A DNA stretch of 64,000 nt from Planctomycetota bacterium (GTDB lineage: Bacteria; Planctomycetota; Phycisphaerae; UBA1845), in NCBI GenBank assembly GCA_016208685.1, contig JACQXM010000005.1, forward strand, positions 1 to 64,000, given 5' to 3'. Below the pieces are notes generated by a model. It saw only the letters and a list, made by a program, of their open reading frames with translations, was not told the DNA's origin and searched no databases. A program made the position numbers and the translations under genes. Below, piece by piece: positions 35,315-45,222 of the stretch (its first letter is position 1; each line of letters opens with the position of its first letter).

Positions 35315-36499
35315 GTGGATCGACCAACCTGCAACACGGTGCTCGGCATCACCGGCAACGCCGTCGCGCAACGCGACGGCACATGGTACGTGCATCACTC
35401 CTTCGGCCGGATCGTGGAGCAGCTCGCACCGTACTTCCGCGAGATCCGCTACTTCGGCCCGCAGGCTCCCGCGGCCGTTGCCGGTAGTTGTGACTATCCC
35501 CTGACAGCGCCGAACATCACGGTCCGACCGTGGGAAGTTCGGCGCCATACAGGACACGCCCTCCGCCGGCCGGATCGACTTCTACTCAACTACTGGCGCA
35601 TGTGCCGCGAGTGCGACGTGCTGTTCCTTCGGGGAAGCCCGCCGCTTATCTGGACGGCGCACTGGATGGCTCGGATGCGCGGGCGCCGCCTCGCGCATTG
35701 GGTCGTGGCCAATCCACCGGCCGTGCTGCGTTCCAACCCCCGCGGATATGGCCGACTCGGCGACGCCGCGGGGCTGTGGTTCGCCTTGGCGGAACAGCGA
35801 CTGTTGCGGCTCTCGACCCGGGTAAGCCGGGCGGCGATCCTCGCGAACGGGCAGGAGGTGGCGCGGTTGTTCGTTTCGCCGCGAACCCACGAAGTCGTCA
35901 GTACGAGCATTACGGAACATGACTTTCACGTTCGCGCGGACACCTGCCAGGGAGCCGCGGTACGCGTGTTGTACGTGGGGTTCGTCAGGCCGGAAAAGGG
36001 AATCGAGTACCTGATCCGCGCTCTTGCGGCGTTACGCGTCGATCGCGCCGTGGAGGTGGCGATCGTGGGGTCGTGGGGGCAGTTTGCCGGCGAATATGAG
36101 CGTTTGCGGGCGCTGGCGGGCGAAATAGGCGTGGCCGATGCCGTCCGCTGGGAAGGACATGCTGCTTTTGGGCGGGAATTGTTCGAGCAGATGGACCGGT
36201 CCGACCTGTTGGTGCTTCCGAGCCTTTCGGAGGGCACGCCGCGGGTACTGGTGGAGGCGCGAGCCCGCAGCCTGCCCGTGATCGCCACGAACGTGGGTGG
36301 CATCCCCAGCAGCGTCCGTGATGGCGAGGATGGGCTGCTGGTGCCCACGCGCGATCCTGCGGCGTTGGCGCAAGCTATGACGCGGATCATCTCCGACGGT
36401 GAGCTTCGCCGGGGGCTGATCGAGCGCGGCCGGGAGCGCGTCCGCGGATGGACCGTGGAACGATTCGTAGAACAGGTCGTGGCGCTGTTGCGCGGATGA
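35315..36499 (+). CDS. Glycosyltransferase family 4 protein
   Basis: A GT-B glycosyltransferase of about 394 residues from GTG 35315 (TTG 35312 or GTG 35339 are alternatives; the open frame reaches back to 35228 but is not homologous). The C-terminal Rossmann half is clear: VRVLYVGFVRPEKGIEYLIR, VEVAIVGSWGQF, LLVLPSLSEGTPRVLVEARA and GGIPSSVRDGEDGLLVPTRD, including the E-x7-E-type donor site (EGTPRVLVEA). The acceptor is unknown. It is the first of three closely spaced glycan genes (35315, 36695, 37240). Confidence 0.88.
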   Translation: MDRPTCNTVLGITGNAVAQRDGTWYVHHSFGRIVEQLAPYFREIRYFGPQAPAAVAGSCDYPLTAPNITVRPWEVRRHTGHALRRPDRLLLNYWRMCRECDVLFLRGSPPLIWTAHWMARMRGRRLAHWVVANPPAVLRSNPRGYGRLGDAAGLWFALAEQRLLRLSTRVSRAAILANGQEVARLFVSPRTHEVVSTSITEHDFHVRADTCQGAAVRVLYVGFVRPEKGIEYLIRALAALRVDRAVEVAIVGSWGQFAGEYERLRALAGEIGVADAVRWEGHAAFGRELFEQMDRSDLLVLPSLSEGTPRVLVEARARSLPVIATNVGGIPSSVRDGEDGLLVPTRDPAALAQAMTRIISDGELRRGLIERGRERVRGWTVERFVEQVVALLRG

Positions 36500-36694
36500 G
36501 CCGGAAGAGCGGCATCGGCGGTCTCGCGGAGGGCCGCTGCGTGGCGGTTCGGTTGACCCGCTGGGCTGGGCTGCCGATGATTAGGGGCGCATGCACACGC
36601 GGTTCGGCGGTTTCTGCGGCCTCGCACCGTGAGCCGGAATCGCCCGGCGTGCCCATCGCGCGCCGGGGCCCGGGCCACGGCTCGGCAGATCAGC

Positions 36695-37216
36695 ATGGCG
36701 AGACTCCTGGCGTACACATGGTTCACGTTGGTCGTGAGCCTTACCGGCTTTTTGGGCGATACTACGCCGATTCTGAAGCTGCGGGGCGTGCTGGTGCGCT
36801 GGTGTTTCCGCCGCAGCGGCAGGAACCTGCAAATCGCCAGCGGTGTTCGCATCTGCTTCACCACGCGCATGAGCGTGGGTAAGGACGTGTACATTGCACC
36901 GGGATGCTGGATTCAGGCCGCCGGCGGCGTGGAGCTGGGCGATCAGGTGATGCTCGGACCCTACACCGTGCTGGCCACCAACAACCACACGCGGGTCGAT
37001 GGATCGTACCGGTTCGGCGGCGGCGCGGCGGCACCGATTGTCCTGGGACGCGGGAGCTGGACCGGCGCGCACGTCGTGATCACCGCGGGCGTACGTGTGG
37101 GTGACGGCGCGGCGATCGCCGCCGGTGCGGTGGTCACTGGTGATGTTCCGGACGGCGTGGTGGTGGGCGGCGTGCCCGCCCGACCGATTTCGGCCCCCGC
37201 CGACATTCGTGCCTGA
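36695..37216 (+). CDS. Hexapeptide-repeat (LbH) acyltransferase
   Basis: The 173-residue product from ATG 36695 has a short hydrophobic N-terminal segment (LLAYTWFTLVVSLTGFLG) and then a left-handed beta-helix of hexapeptide repeats (MSVGKDVYIAPGCWIQAAGG, VELGDQVMLGPYTV). The catalytic-type His is in LATNNHTR. The WTGAHVVITAGVRVGDGAAI segment continues the helix and the usual GDVPDGVVVGGVPARP end closes it. Members O-acetylate sugars or serve as serine/maltose acetyltransferases; given the two flanking glycosyltransferases, sugar O-acetylation is the likely role. It lies 24 bp before the next gene. Confidence 0.88.
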   Translation: MARLLAYTWFTLVVSLTGFLGDTTPILKLRGVLVRWCFRRSGRNLQIASGVRICFTTRMSVGKDVYIAPGCWIQAAGGVELGDQVMLGPYTVLATNNHTRVDGSYRFGGGAAAPIVLGRGSWTGAHVVITAGVRVGDGAAIAAGAVVTGDVPDGVVVGGVPARPISAPADIRA

Positions 37217-37239
37217 GCCCTCCCGAGGTCGGACCCGCC

Positions 37240-38478
37240 ATGCACCTTCTGTATCTTCACCAGTATTTCGCCACGCCTCTGGGCAAAACCGGGACGCGCT
37301 CCTATGAATTCGCTCGGCGTTGGGTGGCGGCCGGCCATCGCGTCACGGTGCTCACCAGCACAGCCCAGCTCTCCGTGGATGACCTGGCGCTCGCGCGCGG
37401 GGGACTGGTCAAGCGCCTGAACGTATCGGGCGTCGAGGTTCTGGCGCTCAGCGTTCCGTATCGTCAGACCATGGGCTTTGTTCGTCGCGTCTGGGCGTTT
37501 CTGTGGTTCAGCGCGCTTAGTTCGTGGAAGGTGCTTCGGCTGCGCGACGTCGATCTGGTCTACGCCACGAGCACTCCGCTGACCATCGGCATTCCCGCGC
37601 TCGTGGGGCGCTGGCTGGGCGGGCGGCGGTACGTGTTCGAGGTGCGCGACGTGTGGCCGGCGGTGCCCATCGAGATGGGCGTTTTGCGCAATCCGCTGCT
37701 GATCTACGTCTGCCGCCGGCTGGAACGCGCGATCTACCGCAACGCGGAGGCGATCGTCACGCTTTCCCCCGGCATGACGGAGCTGGTTCGCGCCGCGGCA
37801 CCACCCGGCCAACACATAGAAACGGTTCCGAATTGCTGCGACACCGACAGCTTCCGCCCGGAAGTGGATGGGAACCCGGTTCGTGAACGGCACGGCTGGT
37901 CGCGGCGCTTTGTGTGCCTGCACGCCGGTGCCATGGGGCTGGCCAACGGGCTGGACCTTATCCTGCATGCCGCGGAGCGCTTGCGCGATGATCCTGAGTT
38001 CCTGTTCGTGCTGCTCGGCGATGGCCGCGAGAAGCCGCGCCTGCGGCGGGAATGTGAGAGCCGGCATCTCGGGAACGTCAGTATCATGGACGGTGTGCCG
38101 AAGGCGGACCTGCCGGCCTACATCGCGGCGGCCGACGTCTGCCTGGCAACTTTCGCCGACTATCCCATCCTGCGGCACAACAGCGCCAACAAGTTCTTCG
38201 ACTACCTCAGCGCCGGCAAGCCGGTACTGGTGAACTCCGCCGGCTGGCAGCGCGAGGTGCTTGAATCCGCGGGCGCGGGGCTGGGATGCGAGATGGGGGA
38301 CGCTACCGGGTTCGCCGCCCGGCTCGCCGAATTGAAGGCCGATCCGCCCCGCCGCGCCGCAATGGGTGTCCGCGCCCGAGCGTTGGCGACAGAGCGCTTC
38401 AGCCGCGATCTGCTGGCGGCCCAGGTTCTGCAGGTGCTCGAGGGGTCGGTCAGCCGGCGGAGGCAGGTATCCGCGTAG
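37240..38478 (+). CDS. Glycosyltransferase family 4, WbuB-like
   Basis: The 412-residue product begins HLLYLHQYFATPLGKTGTRS, the start seen in WbuB-type glycosyltransferases, and has FEVRDVWPAVPIEMG, typical of that subfamily. The donor half shows VCLHAGAMGLANGLDLILHA, LFVLLGDGREKPRLR and HNSANKFFDYLSAGKPVLVN with the end ATGFAARLAELKADP and RARALATERFSRDLLAAQVL. It probably adds an amino sugar (FucNAc-like in WbuB), but the sugar is not determined. A decayed gene with a similar C-terminus is at 58382-58639. Confidence 0.9.
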   Translation: MHLLYLHQYFATPLGKTGTRSYEFARRWVAAGHRVTVLTSTAQLSVDDLALARGGLVKRLNVSGVEVLALSVPYRQTMGFVRRVWAFLWFSALSSWKVLRLRDVDLVYATSTPLTIGIPALVGRWLGGRRYVFEVRDVWPAVPIEMGVLRNPLLIYVCRRLERAIYRNAEAIVTLSPGMTELVRAAAPPGQHIETVPNCCDTDSFRPEVDGNPVRERHGWSRRFVCLHAGAMGLANGLDLILHAAERLRDDPEFLFVLLGDGREKPRLRRECESRHLGNVSIMDGVPKADLPAYIAAADVCLATFADYPILRHNSANKFFDYLSAGKPVLVNSAGWQREVLESAGAGLGCEMGDATGFAARLAELKADPPRRAAMGVRARALATERFSRDLLAAQVLQVLEGSVSRRRQVSA

Positions 38479-38564
38479 CCGCGCCGGTCGTTTCGACGCG
38501 CCGCTGCGTACCGATGCGACGCCGCGCGGTCGATGCCCGTCGCCGGTGGTCGCGGGCCGTCACC

Positions 38565-38593
38565 GCTGGAAAAAACCGGTGTGATGCTATAAT
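38565..38593 (+). promoter_or_regulatory. Extended -10 promoter of the glutamate dehydrogenase-type gene
   Basis: TGC-TATAAT (perfect -10, 38588-38593, with a TGn extension) with only a poor -35 region (around 38565-38570). It lies 50 bp upstream of the TTG start at 38644. Confidence 0.55.
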
Positions 38594-38643
38594 CGCCCCC
38601 CGTTCGCGGCGGCGGCCGCCGAATTCGAGTACCGGAGGTTGAC

Positions 38644-39897
38644 TTGCCGAAATCGAGCCACAATCCGTTCCGCAACGCGCAGGCGCACGTGGATCGCGCC
38701 TGTGCTACGTTGAACCTCAGTGATTCGGCACGGCAACTGCTGCGCTGGCCGATGCGCGAGTATAGGGCCCTACTGCCGGTACGCATGGACGATGGCCGCA
38801 CGCGGGTCTTCAGCGCGTACCGCGTGCAGTACAACCACGCCCGAGGGCCCACCAAGGGCGGACTCCGCTGGCATCCCAACGAGACCATGGACACGGTCCG
38901 GGCGCTGGCGTGCTGGATGACCTGGAAGACGGCGATCGCCGACCTGCCCTTGGGCGGAGGCAAGGGCGGAATCACCTGCAACCCCAAGGAATTCTCCGTT
39001 GACGAGCGCGAACGGGTGTCGCGGGCGTACGTGCGGGCGTTCGCTGAGGTTCTCGCCGTGGATCGCGACGTTCCGGCGCCCGACGTGAACACCACGCCGC
39101 AGATCATGGCCTGGATGCTCGACGAGTACGAGACGGTCACCGGCCGGCATCACCCCGGCATGATCACCGGCAAGCCGCTGCAAGTGGGCGGCTCGCAGGG
39201 CCGGCATGACGCCACGTCTTACGGCGGCATGTGCATCATCCGCGAGATCGACAGCCTGCTGGGGCTGGACCTTGCGGGCGCCCGCTACGCGGTTCAGGGG
39301 TTCGGGAACGTCGGCGGCGGGATCGCTCGCCTGCTTCACGAACACGGCGGACGGGTCATAGCCATCAGCGCCGAGGACGGCGGCATCTGCAACGAGCGCG
39401 GCGTTGACATTCCCGCGGCGCTCGAGTTCTACACCAGGAACGGGCACCGGCTCGGCGGGTTTCCCGGCGGCGAGCCGTTCAGCAACGAAGACCTGCTTAC
39501 CTGCGAGTGTGACGTGCTCATCCCCGCGGCGCTGGAACACGTGCTGACGCGGCAGAACGCCGAGCGCGTGCGTGCCAGGGTCGTCGTAGAGCTCGCCAAC
39601 GGACCGACGACGCCGGGGGCGGACCATGTGCTGCAACATCGCGGCGTCACCGTGGTTCCGGACATCCTGGCCAACTCCGGCGGAGTAACGGTTTCGTATT
39701 TTGAGCAGGTGCAGAACACCTACAATTACTACTGGTCGTTGCCGGACGTGCATGCCCAGCTCGACACGCGGATCACGCATGCGTTTCATTCGATGTGGAA
39801 CCTGGCGCAGGAGCGTGGCCTAAGCCTGCGCGACGCGGCCTATGTGCTGGCGGTGCAGCGCGTGGCGGAGGCGTGCCGCGCGCGGGGGTGGTTCTAA
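38644..39897 (+). CDS. Glu/Leu/Phe/Val family dehydrogenase, probably glutamate dehydrogenase
   Basis: Oxidative deamination of an amino acid (or reverse) with NAD(P). The 417-residue product shows NHARGPTKGGLRWHPNET and ADLPLGGGKGGI (catalytic Lys region), PDVNTTPQIMAWMLDEYE, the GxGxxG Rossmann site (YAVQGFGNVGGGIARLLHEH), and PDILANSGGVTVSYFEQVQN in the C-terminal part, matching the catabolic GdhA/GudB-type family. Specificity for glutamate is inferred from this pattern. The start is a TTG after GAGGTTGAC. Its strong -10 suggests an independent promoter inside an otherwise glycan-related block. Confidence 0.9.
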   Translation: MPKSSHNPFRNAQAHVDRACATLNLSDSARQLLRWPMREYRALLPVRMDDGRTRVFSAYRVQYNHARGPTKGGLRWHPNETMDTVRALACWMTWKTAIADLPLGGGKGGITCNPKEFSVDERERVSRAYVRAFAEVLAVDRDVPAPDVNTTPQIMAWMLDEYETVTGRHHPGMITGKPLQVGGSQGRHDATSYGGMCIIREIDSLLGLDLAGARYAVQGFGNVGGGIARLLHEHGGRVIAISAEDGGICNERGVDIPAALEFYTRNGHRLGGFPGGEPFSNEDLLTCECDVLIPAALEHVLTRQNAERVRARVVVELANGPTTPGADHVLQHRGVTVVPDILANSGGVTVSYFEQVQNTYNYYWSLPDVHAQLDTRITHAFHSMWNLAQERGLSLRDAAYVLAVQRVAEACRARGWF

Positions 39898-39898
39898 G

Positions 39899-39913
39899 GC
39901 GGCCTTCGGCCGC
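39899..39913 (+). terminator. Short hairpin after the dehydrogenase
   Basis: GCGGCC-TTC-GGCCGC starts right after the stop codon. There is no T-run, so it is weak evidence for termination; it may be a stabilising 3' hairpin. Confidence 0.35.
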
Positions 39914-40126
39914 AACCAAAGGCCGTGAATGTCGAACGGCGGCTGCAGAATGGCGAAGCCCACCTTCCGCGTTCCGTTCCGTTTCCGAGGCATCGAGATT
40001 CGGGCAGGCTGCGCGGGTGTGGGGTTGTAGGATGCCAGTCGTCCTGGGCGGCGATGCGCTCGCGTCCAGGTTACACGGTCCTGACCGGCGGCCGGCGCCG
40101 GAACGAGTGGTTTCGCGGGCACGCGA

Positions 40127-41107
40127 ATGACGACGACCACCGAGCTTGTGAGTAAGCGCGTCTGCGTCACGGGCGGCGCGGGGTTCCTGGGTCGGGCGGT
40201 GTGTGCACGGTTCCACGCCGCCGGCTTCGGCAACGTCTCCGTGCCGCGCTCGGCGGAATTCGACCTTACCTCCGCGGAGAGCGTTTCCCGGCTCTTTGCC
40301 CAGGCGCGTCCCGAAGTCGTGGTTCACCTCGCCGCTGAAGTCGGCGGGATCGGTGCCAACGAAAAGCGACCCGGGCGGTTCTTCTACGCCAACATGCTCA
40401 TGGGCGTGCTGCTGATCGAGGAGGCGCGCCGTCGCGGCGTGGAGAAGTTCGTCCAGGTGGGAACGGTGTGCAGCTATCCCAAGCACTGCCGCACACCCTT
40501 TCGTGAAGAGGACCTGTGGAACGGGTTTCCCGAGGAAACCAACGCCCCGTACGGCGTCGCCAAGCGAGCCCTGGGCGTGATGCTCGATGCCTACCGCCGC
40601 GAGTACGGGTTCAACGGGGTCTATCTGTTGCCGGCGAATCTGTACGGGCCGCATGACAACTTCGACGCCGAAACCTCCCACGTCATTCCGGGCATGATCC
40701 GGCAGTTCTGTGACGCGGTGGACCAGGGGGCAGAGCGCGTGGAATGCTGGGGCACGGGCACGCCGACGCGCGAGTTCCTCTACGTGGACGACGCTGCCGA
40801 TGCCATCGTGCTTGCGACGATGAGTCACGACGATCCTGAACCAGTGAACCTGGGCACGGGCGAGGAAATCAGCATCCGGGACCTGGCGGATGCGATTGCC
40901 CGACTGTGCGGTTTTCGTGGGACGATCGCGTGGAATCCCACGCGACCCGACGGCCAGCCGCGGCGGCGGCTGGACCCCTCGCGCGCGCGGCGACGCCTCG
41001 GCTGGACGGCCAGCGTCGGGCTGGAGGAGGGCTTGCGGCGGACCATCGAGTGGTGGCGGGCGCATCGTCCGTCGGCGCTGCGGCCTGTGGCCGGCGGGTC
41101 GTCGTAG
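40127..41107 (+). CDS. GDP-L-fucose synthase-like epimerase/reductase
   Basis: A 326-residue extended short-chain dehydrogenase with the nucleotide-binding motif TGGAGFLG near residue 15, catalytic Tyr and Lys in PYGVAKRALG, and the segment CSYPKHCRTPFREEDLWNGF typical of GDP-fucose synthase (Fcl/WcaG), which makes GDP-L-fucose from GDP-4-keto-6-deoxymannose. Other signs are YGPHDNFD and TPTREFLYVDDAADA. No GDP-mannose dehydratase (gmd) is in the window, so the pathway is only partly represented. Some family members make other 6-deoxy sugars. The gene closes the glycan block. Confidence 0.85.
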   Translation: MTTTTELVSKRVCVTGGAGFLGRAVCARFHAAGFGNVSVPRSAEFDLTSAESVSRLFAQARPEVVVHLAAEVGGIGANEKRPGRFFYANMLMGVLLIEEARRRGVEKFVQVGTVCSYPKHCRTPFREEDLWNGFPEETNAPYGVAKRALGVMLDAYRREYGFNGVYLLPANLYGPHDNFDAETSHVIPGMIRQFCDAVDQGAERVECWGTGTPTREFLYVDDAADAIVLATMSHDDPEPVNLGTGEEISIRDLADAIARLCGFRGTIAWNPTRPDGQPRRRLDPSRARRRLGWTASVGLEEGLRRTIEWWRAHRPSALRPVAGGSS

Positions 41108-41579
41108 TCGCCGCGGCGGGCGGCGTTGTGGATGCGGTCGTCGCGGGACCAGCCGACCCGTTCTCCCCAGGCCGCCGGTTCCATGCGATGGATCAAGCCG
41201 AACTCGGCGCGCGGCCGCCATCCAGTGCAGGGTGGGCTTCGTAGAGCGCGGCTGGCGCCGTCGCGCGGGCAACCGGACATTGCCTGATATGGCTTTTCGA
41301 CGCGAGCCGGAACGCAGGATCGCGTCTGAGGGGTACAAAGTTCGCGGACAATTCAACTTGCCCCTGCCGGTGGGTGGTCGTAGACTCTTCTGGTGGTCAA
41401 ATGCGGCCGATCGTCCCTGTAGCGGCGCCTGCGAGCCCTAACGCCCGATGCGGGAGGGACCGCGGCGTTTTCAGGCGGGCCGCATGATTGACCGGCCGGC
41501 GTGCCTCTGCGGCGTCGCTGCCTCGAGGCATGCGACGATGCTTTCGGAGAACTGCTTAATCGCGGTGGGAGCACGTCCC
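41108..41579. other. Intergenic stretch upstream of nfeD1
   Basis: About 470 bp between the sugar-nucleotide gene and the nfeD1 ATG. Open frames here are compositionally biased shadows. No strong promoter pair, terminator or RNA gene could be identified. Confidence 0.4.
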
Positions 41580-43478
41580 ATGGCAACTCTGAGAAAGATG
41601 GGAGTGGGCCGAAATCGGCGGGCGCAGCGATCACGTGCCGTTCCCGCGCCTTCGAACTTCGCGCGACGCTTTCGCCCGCGGGCCGACCTTTGCCGCGAGC
41701 CGCACCGCGCGTGGCAGGCATGGCTCGGGCACGGTCTACCCGCTCTGCTCCTGCCGCTTCTGTTCATCACCGTGGCCGGGTTCCCGGCGCGGGCGGACGT
41801 GGAGGTAACGGCCAAGGCCCTGCCCGCCCGGGGCGCCATCATTCCCATCCGCGGCGAGATCACCGATGTCATGGTCGAAAGCGTCAAGCGCCGCATGGAC
41901 GACGCGCGCAAACAGGGCGCCGGCGTGCTGGTCTTCGAGCTTGACACGCCCGGCGGGCTGGTGACCAGCTCCATCGCCATCGCCGATCTGATTAAGAACC
42001 TGAACGACGTGCGCCCGCCGATCCGCACCGTGGCCTGGGTCAATCCCAACGCGCACTCGGGCGGCGCCATCGTGGCGGTGGCATGCAATGAGATCGTGAT
42101 GGCCCGGTCCTCGCGCATCGGTGATTCGCAGGTCATCATGGGCGGCCTGGAGGGTGTCAGCGCCGTGCCGGAGGATCTGCAACCCAAGGCGTACACTCCG
42201 GTGCTCAGCGAGTTCCGCGCCTCGGCGCGGCTCAACGGCTACGACGAAGTGCTGTGCGAAGCCTTCGTCATCCCGGAGCGTGAAGTGTGGTGGCTGGAGC
42301 ACAAGGTCACCGGCAAGCGGGAATTCGTTTTCCGCGACGAGAAGCTCAAGCGTATGGGCGAGAAGAGCGACGCCGGGGCTGATGCCTCCGACGAGGGCGA
42401 AGAGGAATCCGACGAGAAGGTGATCGAGGAAACCGCGGAGCGCATCGCGCGCAAGCTCGCCGACAAGATGGGATCGCGCGGCGACGGCGAGGCCGCGCCC
42501 GCGACCGGGAAGGCGGCGGGTGGAACGCTGGACGCCGATGACGCGACCGCCCGGTCCGAATGGAAGCTGGTGGAAAGCTACTACGACCCGGTGCTGGAGC
42601 GCGAGGTGAAGGTCGCGCAACCCATCGAGCGCGTCGATCAGCTTCTGGAGATGTCCGCCGGCGAAGCGCAGGCCTTCGGCTTCAGCAAGGGCGTGGTGAC
42701 GGCGGAGTCGGACCTGCGTGCGCAGTACGGCTTGACGGACCTGCTCCGCATCGAATTGACGTGGTCCGAATCCCTCTCCTACTGGCTCACCTCGATGTAT
42801 GTGCGCGGCTTCCTCCTGCTGCTCATTTTCCTGGGGGCCTATGTGGAGTTCCACACGCCGGGAACCGGTCTGCCGGGGCTGGTGGCGCTCATCTGCCTGG
42901 CCATCTTCGTCGGCGCCCCCTACCTGACGGGCCTGGCCAACGTCTGGGAGATTCTGCTCATCGTGGCGGGGTTCATCCTGATCGGGTTGGAGGTCTTCGT
43001 CATTCCCGGTTTCGGCGTGGCGGGTATCCTGGGGCTGGCGGTGCTGTTGGTGGGCCTGCTGGCCACGTTTGTGCCTGAGGAACCGGGTCGCTCCTTTCCG
43101 TTGTTCATGCCCTCGCTGCCGGCGACCATGCCATACGTGCGAACGGCACTGGTGACGGTGGTCTTTTCCATGGCCGCTTCGCTGCTGGGAATGTTCGTCC
43201 TCAGCCGATATCTTCCGCAATTGCCGGTCCTGGGCCGCATAATCCCGGCGAATCCAACTCCCTCCGAGGTGCTGGTCGATGATCCGTATCGCGGGGCGGC
43301 GCGGGTGGGCGATTTCGGAGAAACCGAAGGTCCGTTGCGTCCGGCAGGCAAGGCGCGTTTCGGCGGGCTCCTCGTGGACGTGGTCACCGAGGGTGAGTAC
43401 CTCGAAGGGCACACGCGGATCGAGGTCATCGAACGGCGCGGCAACCGCGTGGTGGTTCGCGCGGCGCGGACCGTGTAA
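41580..43478 (+). CDS. NfeD1b-type protein: ClpP-like serine protease fused to an NfeD membrane/OB domain
   Basis: The 632-residue product from ATG 41580 has an Arg-rich start and a hydrophobic signal/anchor (LPALLLPLLFITVAGFPARA). A ClpP-class protease domain follows (residues ~70-260; GVLVFELDTPGGLVTSSIAI and WVNPNAHSGGAIVAVACNEI with the catalytic-type Ser). After a long acidic linker (~285-345) come four transmembrane helices (~410-560) and an OB-fold (NfeDC) at the C-terminus. Such proteins occur next to flotillin-like genes and are proposed to process membrane-microdomain proteins. This layout matches: nfeD and floA follow within 650 bp. An upstream in-frame start at 41448 is less likely. 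Confidence 0.87.
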   Translation: MATLRKMGVGRNRRAQRSRAVPAPSNFARRFRPRADLCREPHRAWQAWLGHGLPALLLPLLFITVAGFPARADVEVTAKALPARGAIIPIRGEITDVMVESVKRRMDDARKQGAGVLVFELDTPGGLVTSSIAIADLIKNLNDVRPPIRTVAWVNPNAHSGGAIVAVACNEIVMARSSRIGDSQVIMGGLEGVSAVPEDLQPKAYTPVLSEFRASARLNGYDEVLCEAFVIPEREVWWLEHKVTGKREFVFRDEKLKRMGEKSDAGADASDEGEEESDEKVIEETAERIARKLADKMGSRGDGEAAPATGKAAGGTLDADDATARSEWKLVESYYDPVLEREVKVAQPIERVDQLLEMSAGEAQAFGFSKGVVTAESDLRAQYGLTDLLRIELTWSESLSYWLTSMYVRGFLLLLIFLGAYVEFHTPGTGLPGLVALICLAIFVGAPYLTGLANVWEILLIVAGFILIGLEVFVIPGFGVAGILGLAVLLVGLLATFVPEEPGRSFPLFMPSLPATMPYVRTALVTVVFSMAASLLGMFVLSRYLPQLPVLGRIIPANPTPSEVLVDDPYRGAARVGDFGETEGPLRPAGKARFGGLLVDVVTEGEYLEGHTRIEVIERRGNRVVVRAARTV

Positions 43479-43537
43479 CACCGTGGACCGGCGCGGCGCG
43501 CGGCGGCACGTGTGGGCAGTCGCGGGATCAAACATCC

Positions 43538-44032
43538 GTGGCGGGTGAGCTGGGCATCATCGTGCTTCTGTACGCCGTGGGCGTACTCATCCTCGTCGCT
43601 GAGGTTTTCATCCCCTCGCACGGCATTCTCTCGGTGCTGGGCGTGGGGTTCCTGGTCGCGGGCATCGTCAAGACGTTCGCGTTCGGCGGGCGGGAGGCGG
43701 GGCTGATCGCGGTTACCGCCTGCATGCTTTTCCTGCCGGCGTTTGCCCTCGTCGCGGTCAAGTACTGGCACCGGACCCCGTTCGGCAAGCGGATTTCACC
43801 GCCCAATCCCGTGGTGACGGCGGCGGACACGCCGGTGCCGGTAGCGGAGCTGACGCGGCTGGTTGGCGCCACGGGTCGTGCGGTGTCTCCGCTTCGTCCC
43901 GTGGGCGTATGCGAGTTTGGCGGCCGGCGCGTGGTCTGCACGGCCGAGTTCGGAATGCTCGATGCCGGGGTGGCGGTTCTGGCCTCCGGGGTTTCCGGCG
44001 GTACGCTTCGCGTCGTGGAGAGGAAGACGTAG
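43538..44032 (+). CDS. Short NfeD-family membrane protein
   Basis: The 164-residue product has two hydrophobic blocks (GIIVLLYAVGVLILVAEVFI and LIAVTACMLFLPAFALVAVK) with FIPSHGILSVLGVGFLVAGI between them. The soluble OB-like C-terminus contains LVGATGRAVSPLRPVGVCEF and LDAGVAVLASG, the NfeD pattern. It has no protease domain, so it is the short form. The start is a GTG. It sits between nfeD1 and floA, and is presumably a partner of the flotillin. Confidence 0.8.
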   Translation: MAGELGIIVLLYAVGVLILVAEVFIPSHGILSVLGVGFLVAGIVKTFAFGGREAGLIAVTACMLFLPAFALVAVKYWHRTPFGKRISPPNPVVTAADTPVPVAELTRLVGATGRAVSPLRPVGVCEFGGRRVVCTAEFGMLDAGVAVLASGVSGGTLRVVERKT

Positions 44033-44122
44033 CGCGGCGAACCGGGCGGCGCAGGCCCCCGCACGGCCGGCGATGCGATTCACGTTGGGTTTGGGCGCGG
44101 ACCAATCGAAAGGTATGAAGGT

Positions 44123-45169
44123 ATGAACGGCGAAGCACCCCTGTTTCTGGCGCAAACGCGGGGATGGGACCTGTGGATGGTGGCCGCGGTGGTGGTCGGG
44201 CTCATCCTCCTGGTGGCCCTGCTCATCATCGCCCAGTTCTTCCGTCTGTGGTTGCAGGCTTTCATGAGCAACGCCGACGTGAGCCTGGCGGAGCTGATCG
44301 GCATGCGCCTGAGGAAAGTGGACGCAGGCACCATCGTTCACTGCAAGATCCAACTGGTGAAGGCGGGCCTGCACGACATCACCACCAACGATCTGGAGAG
44401 CCACTACCTGGCGGGCGGGCGGGTTCCCAACGTGGCGCGGGCGATGATCGCGGCCAACCGTGCCGTGCTGGACCTGGACTGGAAGAAGGCTTGCGCCATC
44501 GACCTTGCCGGCCGCGACATCATTGACGCCGTGCAGACCAGCGTGAACCCCAAAGTCATCGACGTTCCCAACCCCAACAGCGGCAAGCAGACCATCGATG
44601 CCGTGGCTATCAACGGCATTCAGCTTAAGGCCAAGGCGCGGGTGACGGTGCGCACCAACATCCGCCAGCTCATCGGCGGAGCCACCGAGGAGACGATTAT
44701 CGCGCGCGTGGGCGAGGGCATCGTCAGCGCCATCGGCTCGGCAGAAACGCACAAGAACGTGCTCGAGAACCCGGATCGCATCAGCAAGGCGGTGCTGGCC
44801 AAAGGGCTGGACTCGGGTACGGCGTTTGAGATCCTCTCCATCGACATCGCCGACGTGGACGTGGGCGACAACATCGGGGCCAAGCTCCAGGCCGACCAGG
44901 CCGAAGCCGACAAGCGGCGGTTCCAGGCGGAGGCCGAGAAGCGCCGTGCGATGGCCATCGCGCTGGCGGCGGAGAATCGCGCCAAGATCGAGGAGAACCG
45001 CGCGCTCGTCACGCTCGCCGAGGCCGAGATCCCCAAGGCCATGGCGGATGCCTTCCGCCACGGAAACCTCGGCATCATGGACTACTACCGCATGCGGAAC
45101 GTACAGGCGGATACTTCGATGCGCGAGTCCATCGGGCGTACGGACGTCCCGCCGGAGCAGAAGGGCTAG
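44123..45169 (+). CDS. floA: Flotillin-like protein FloA
   Basis: A bacterial flotillin of membrane microdomains. The 348-residue product has a short N-terminal hydrophobic segment ([20 protein letters not shown]) that does not look cleaved. A PHB/SPFH-type domain (residues ~50-240) follows, with [20 protein letters not shown], the [20 protein letters not shown] segment and [20 protein letters not shown]. The charged helical EA-repeat-like tail ([20 protein letters not shown]) is the flotillin oligomerisation element. Identity to the YqfA/FloA family is clear. It follows two NfeD genes, the arrangement seen in Bacillus. Confidence 0.95.
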   Translation: MNGEAPLFLAQTRGWDLWMVAAVVVGLILLVALLIIAQFFRLWLQAFMSNADVSLAELIGMRLRKVDAGTIVHCKIQLVKAGLHDITTNDLESHYLAGGRVPNVARAMIAANRAVLDLDWKKACAIDLAGRDIIDAVQTSVNPKVIDVPNPNSGKQTIDAVAINGIQLKAKARVTVRTNIRQLIGGATEETIIARVGEGIVSAIGSAETHKNVLENPDRISKAVLAKGLDSGTAFEILSIDIADVDVGDNIGAKLQADQAEADKRRFQAEAEKRRAMAIALAAENRAKIEENRALVTLAEAEIPKAMADAFRHGNLGIMDYYRMRNVQADTSMRESIGRTDVPPEQKG

Positions 45170-45203
45170 CGTAGGGTCGCATTGATCCCTGACCGTATCG
45201 AGC

Positions 45204-45222
45204 CGCGGGCCTGAAGCCCGCG
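45204..45222. repeat. Intergenic palindrome CGCGGGC-CTGAA-GCCCGCG
   Basis: A 7-bp-armed palindrome with a CTGAA loop in the gap between floA and the next gene. A near-identical unit (GCGGGC-CTGAA-GCCCGC) occurs at 49517-49533, 4.3 kb away. Confidence 0.7.

Noticed and set aside
39773-41356. A 527-codon minus-strand frame opposite the GDP-fucose synthase-like gene
   Set aside because: It overlaps a clear SDR gene and the end of the dehydrogenase and has no recognisable motif.
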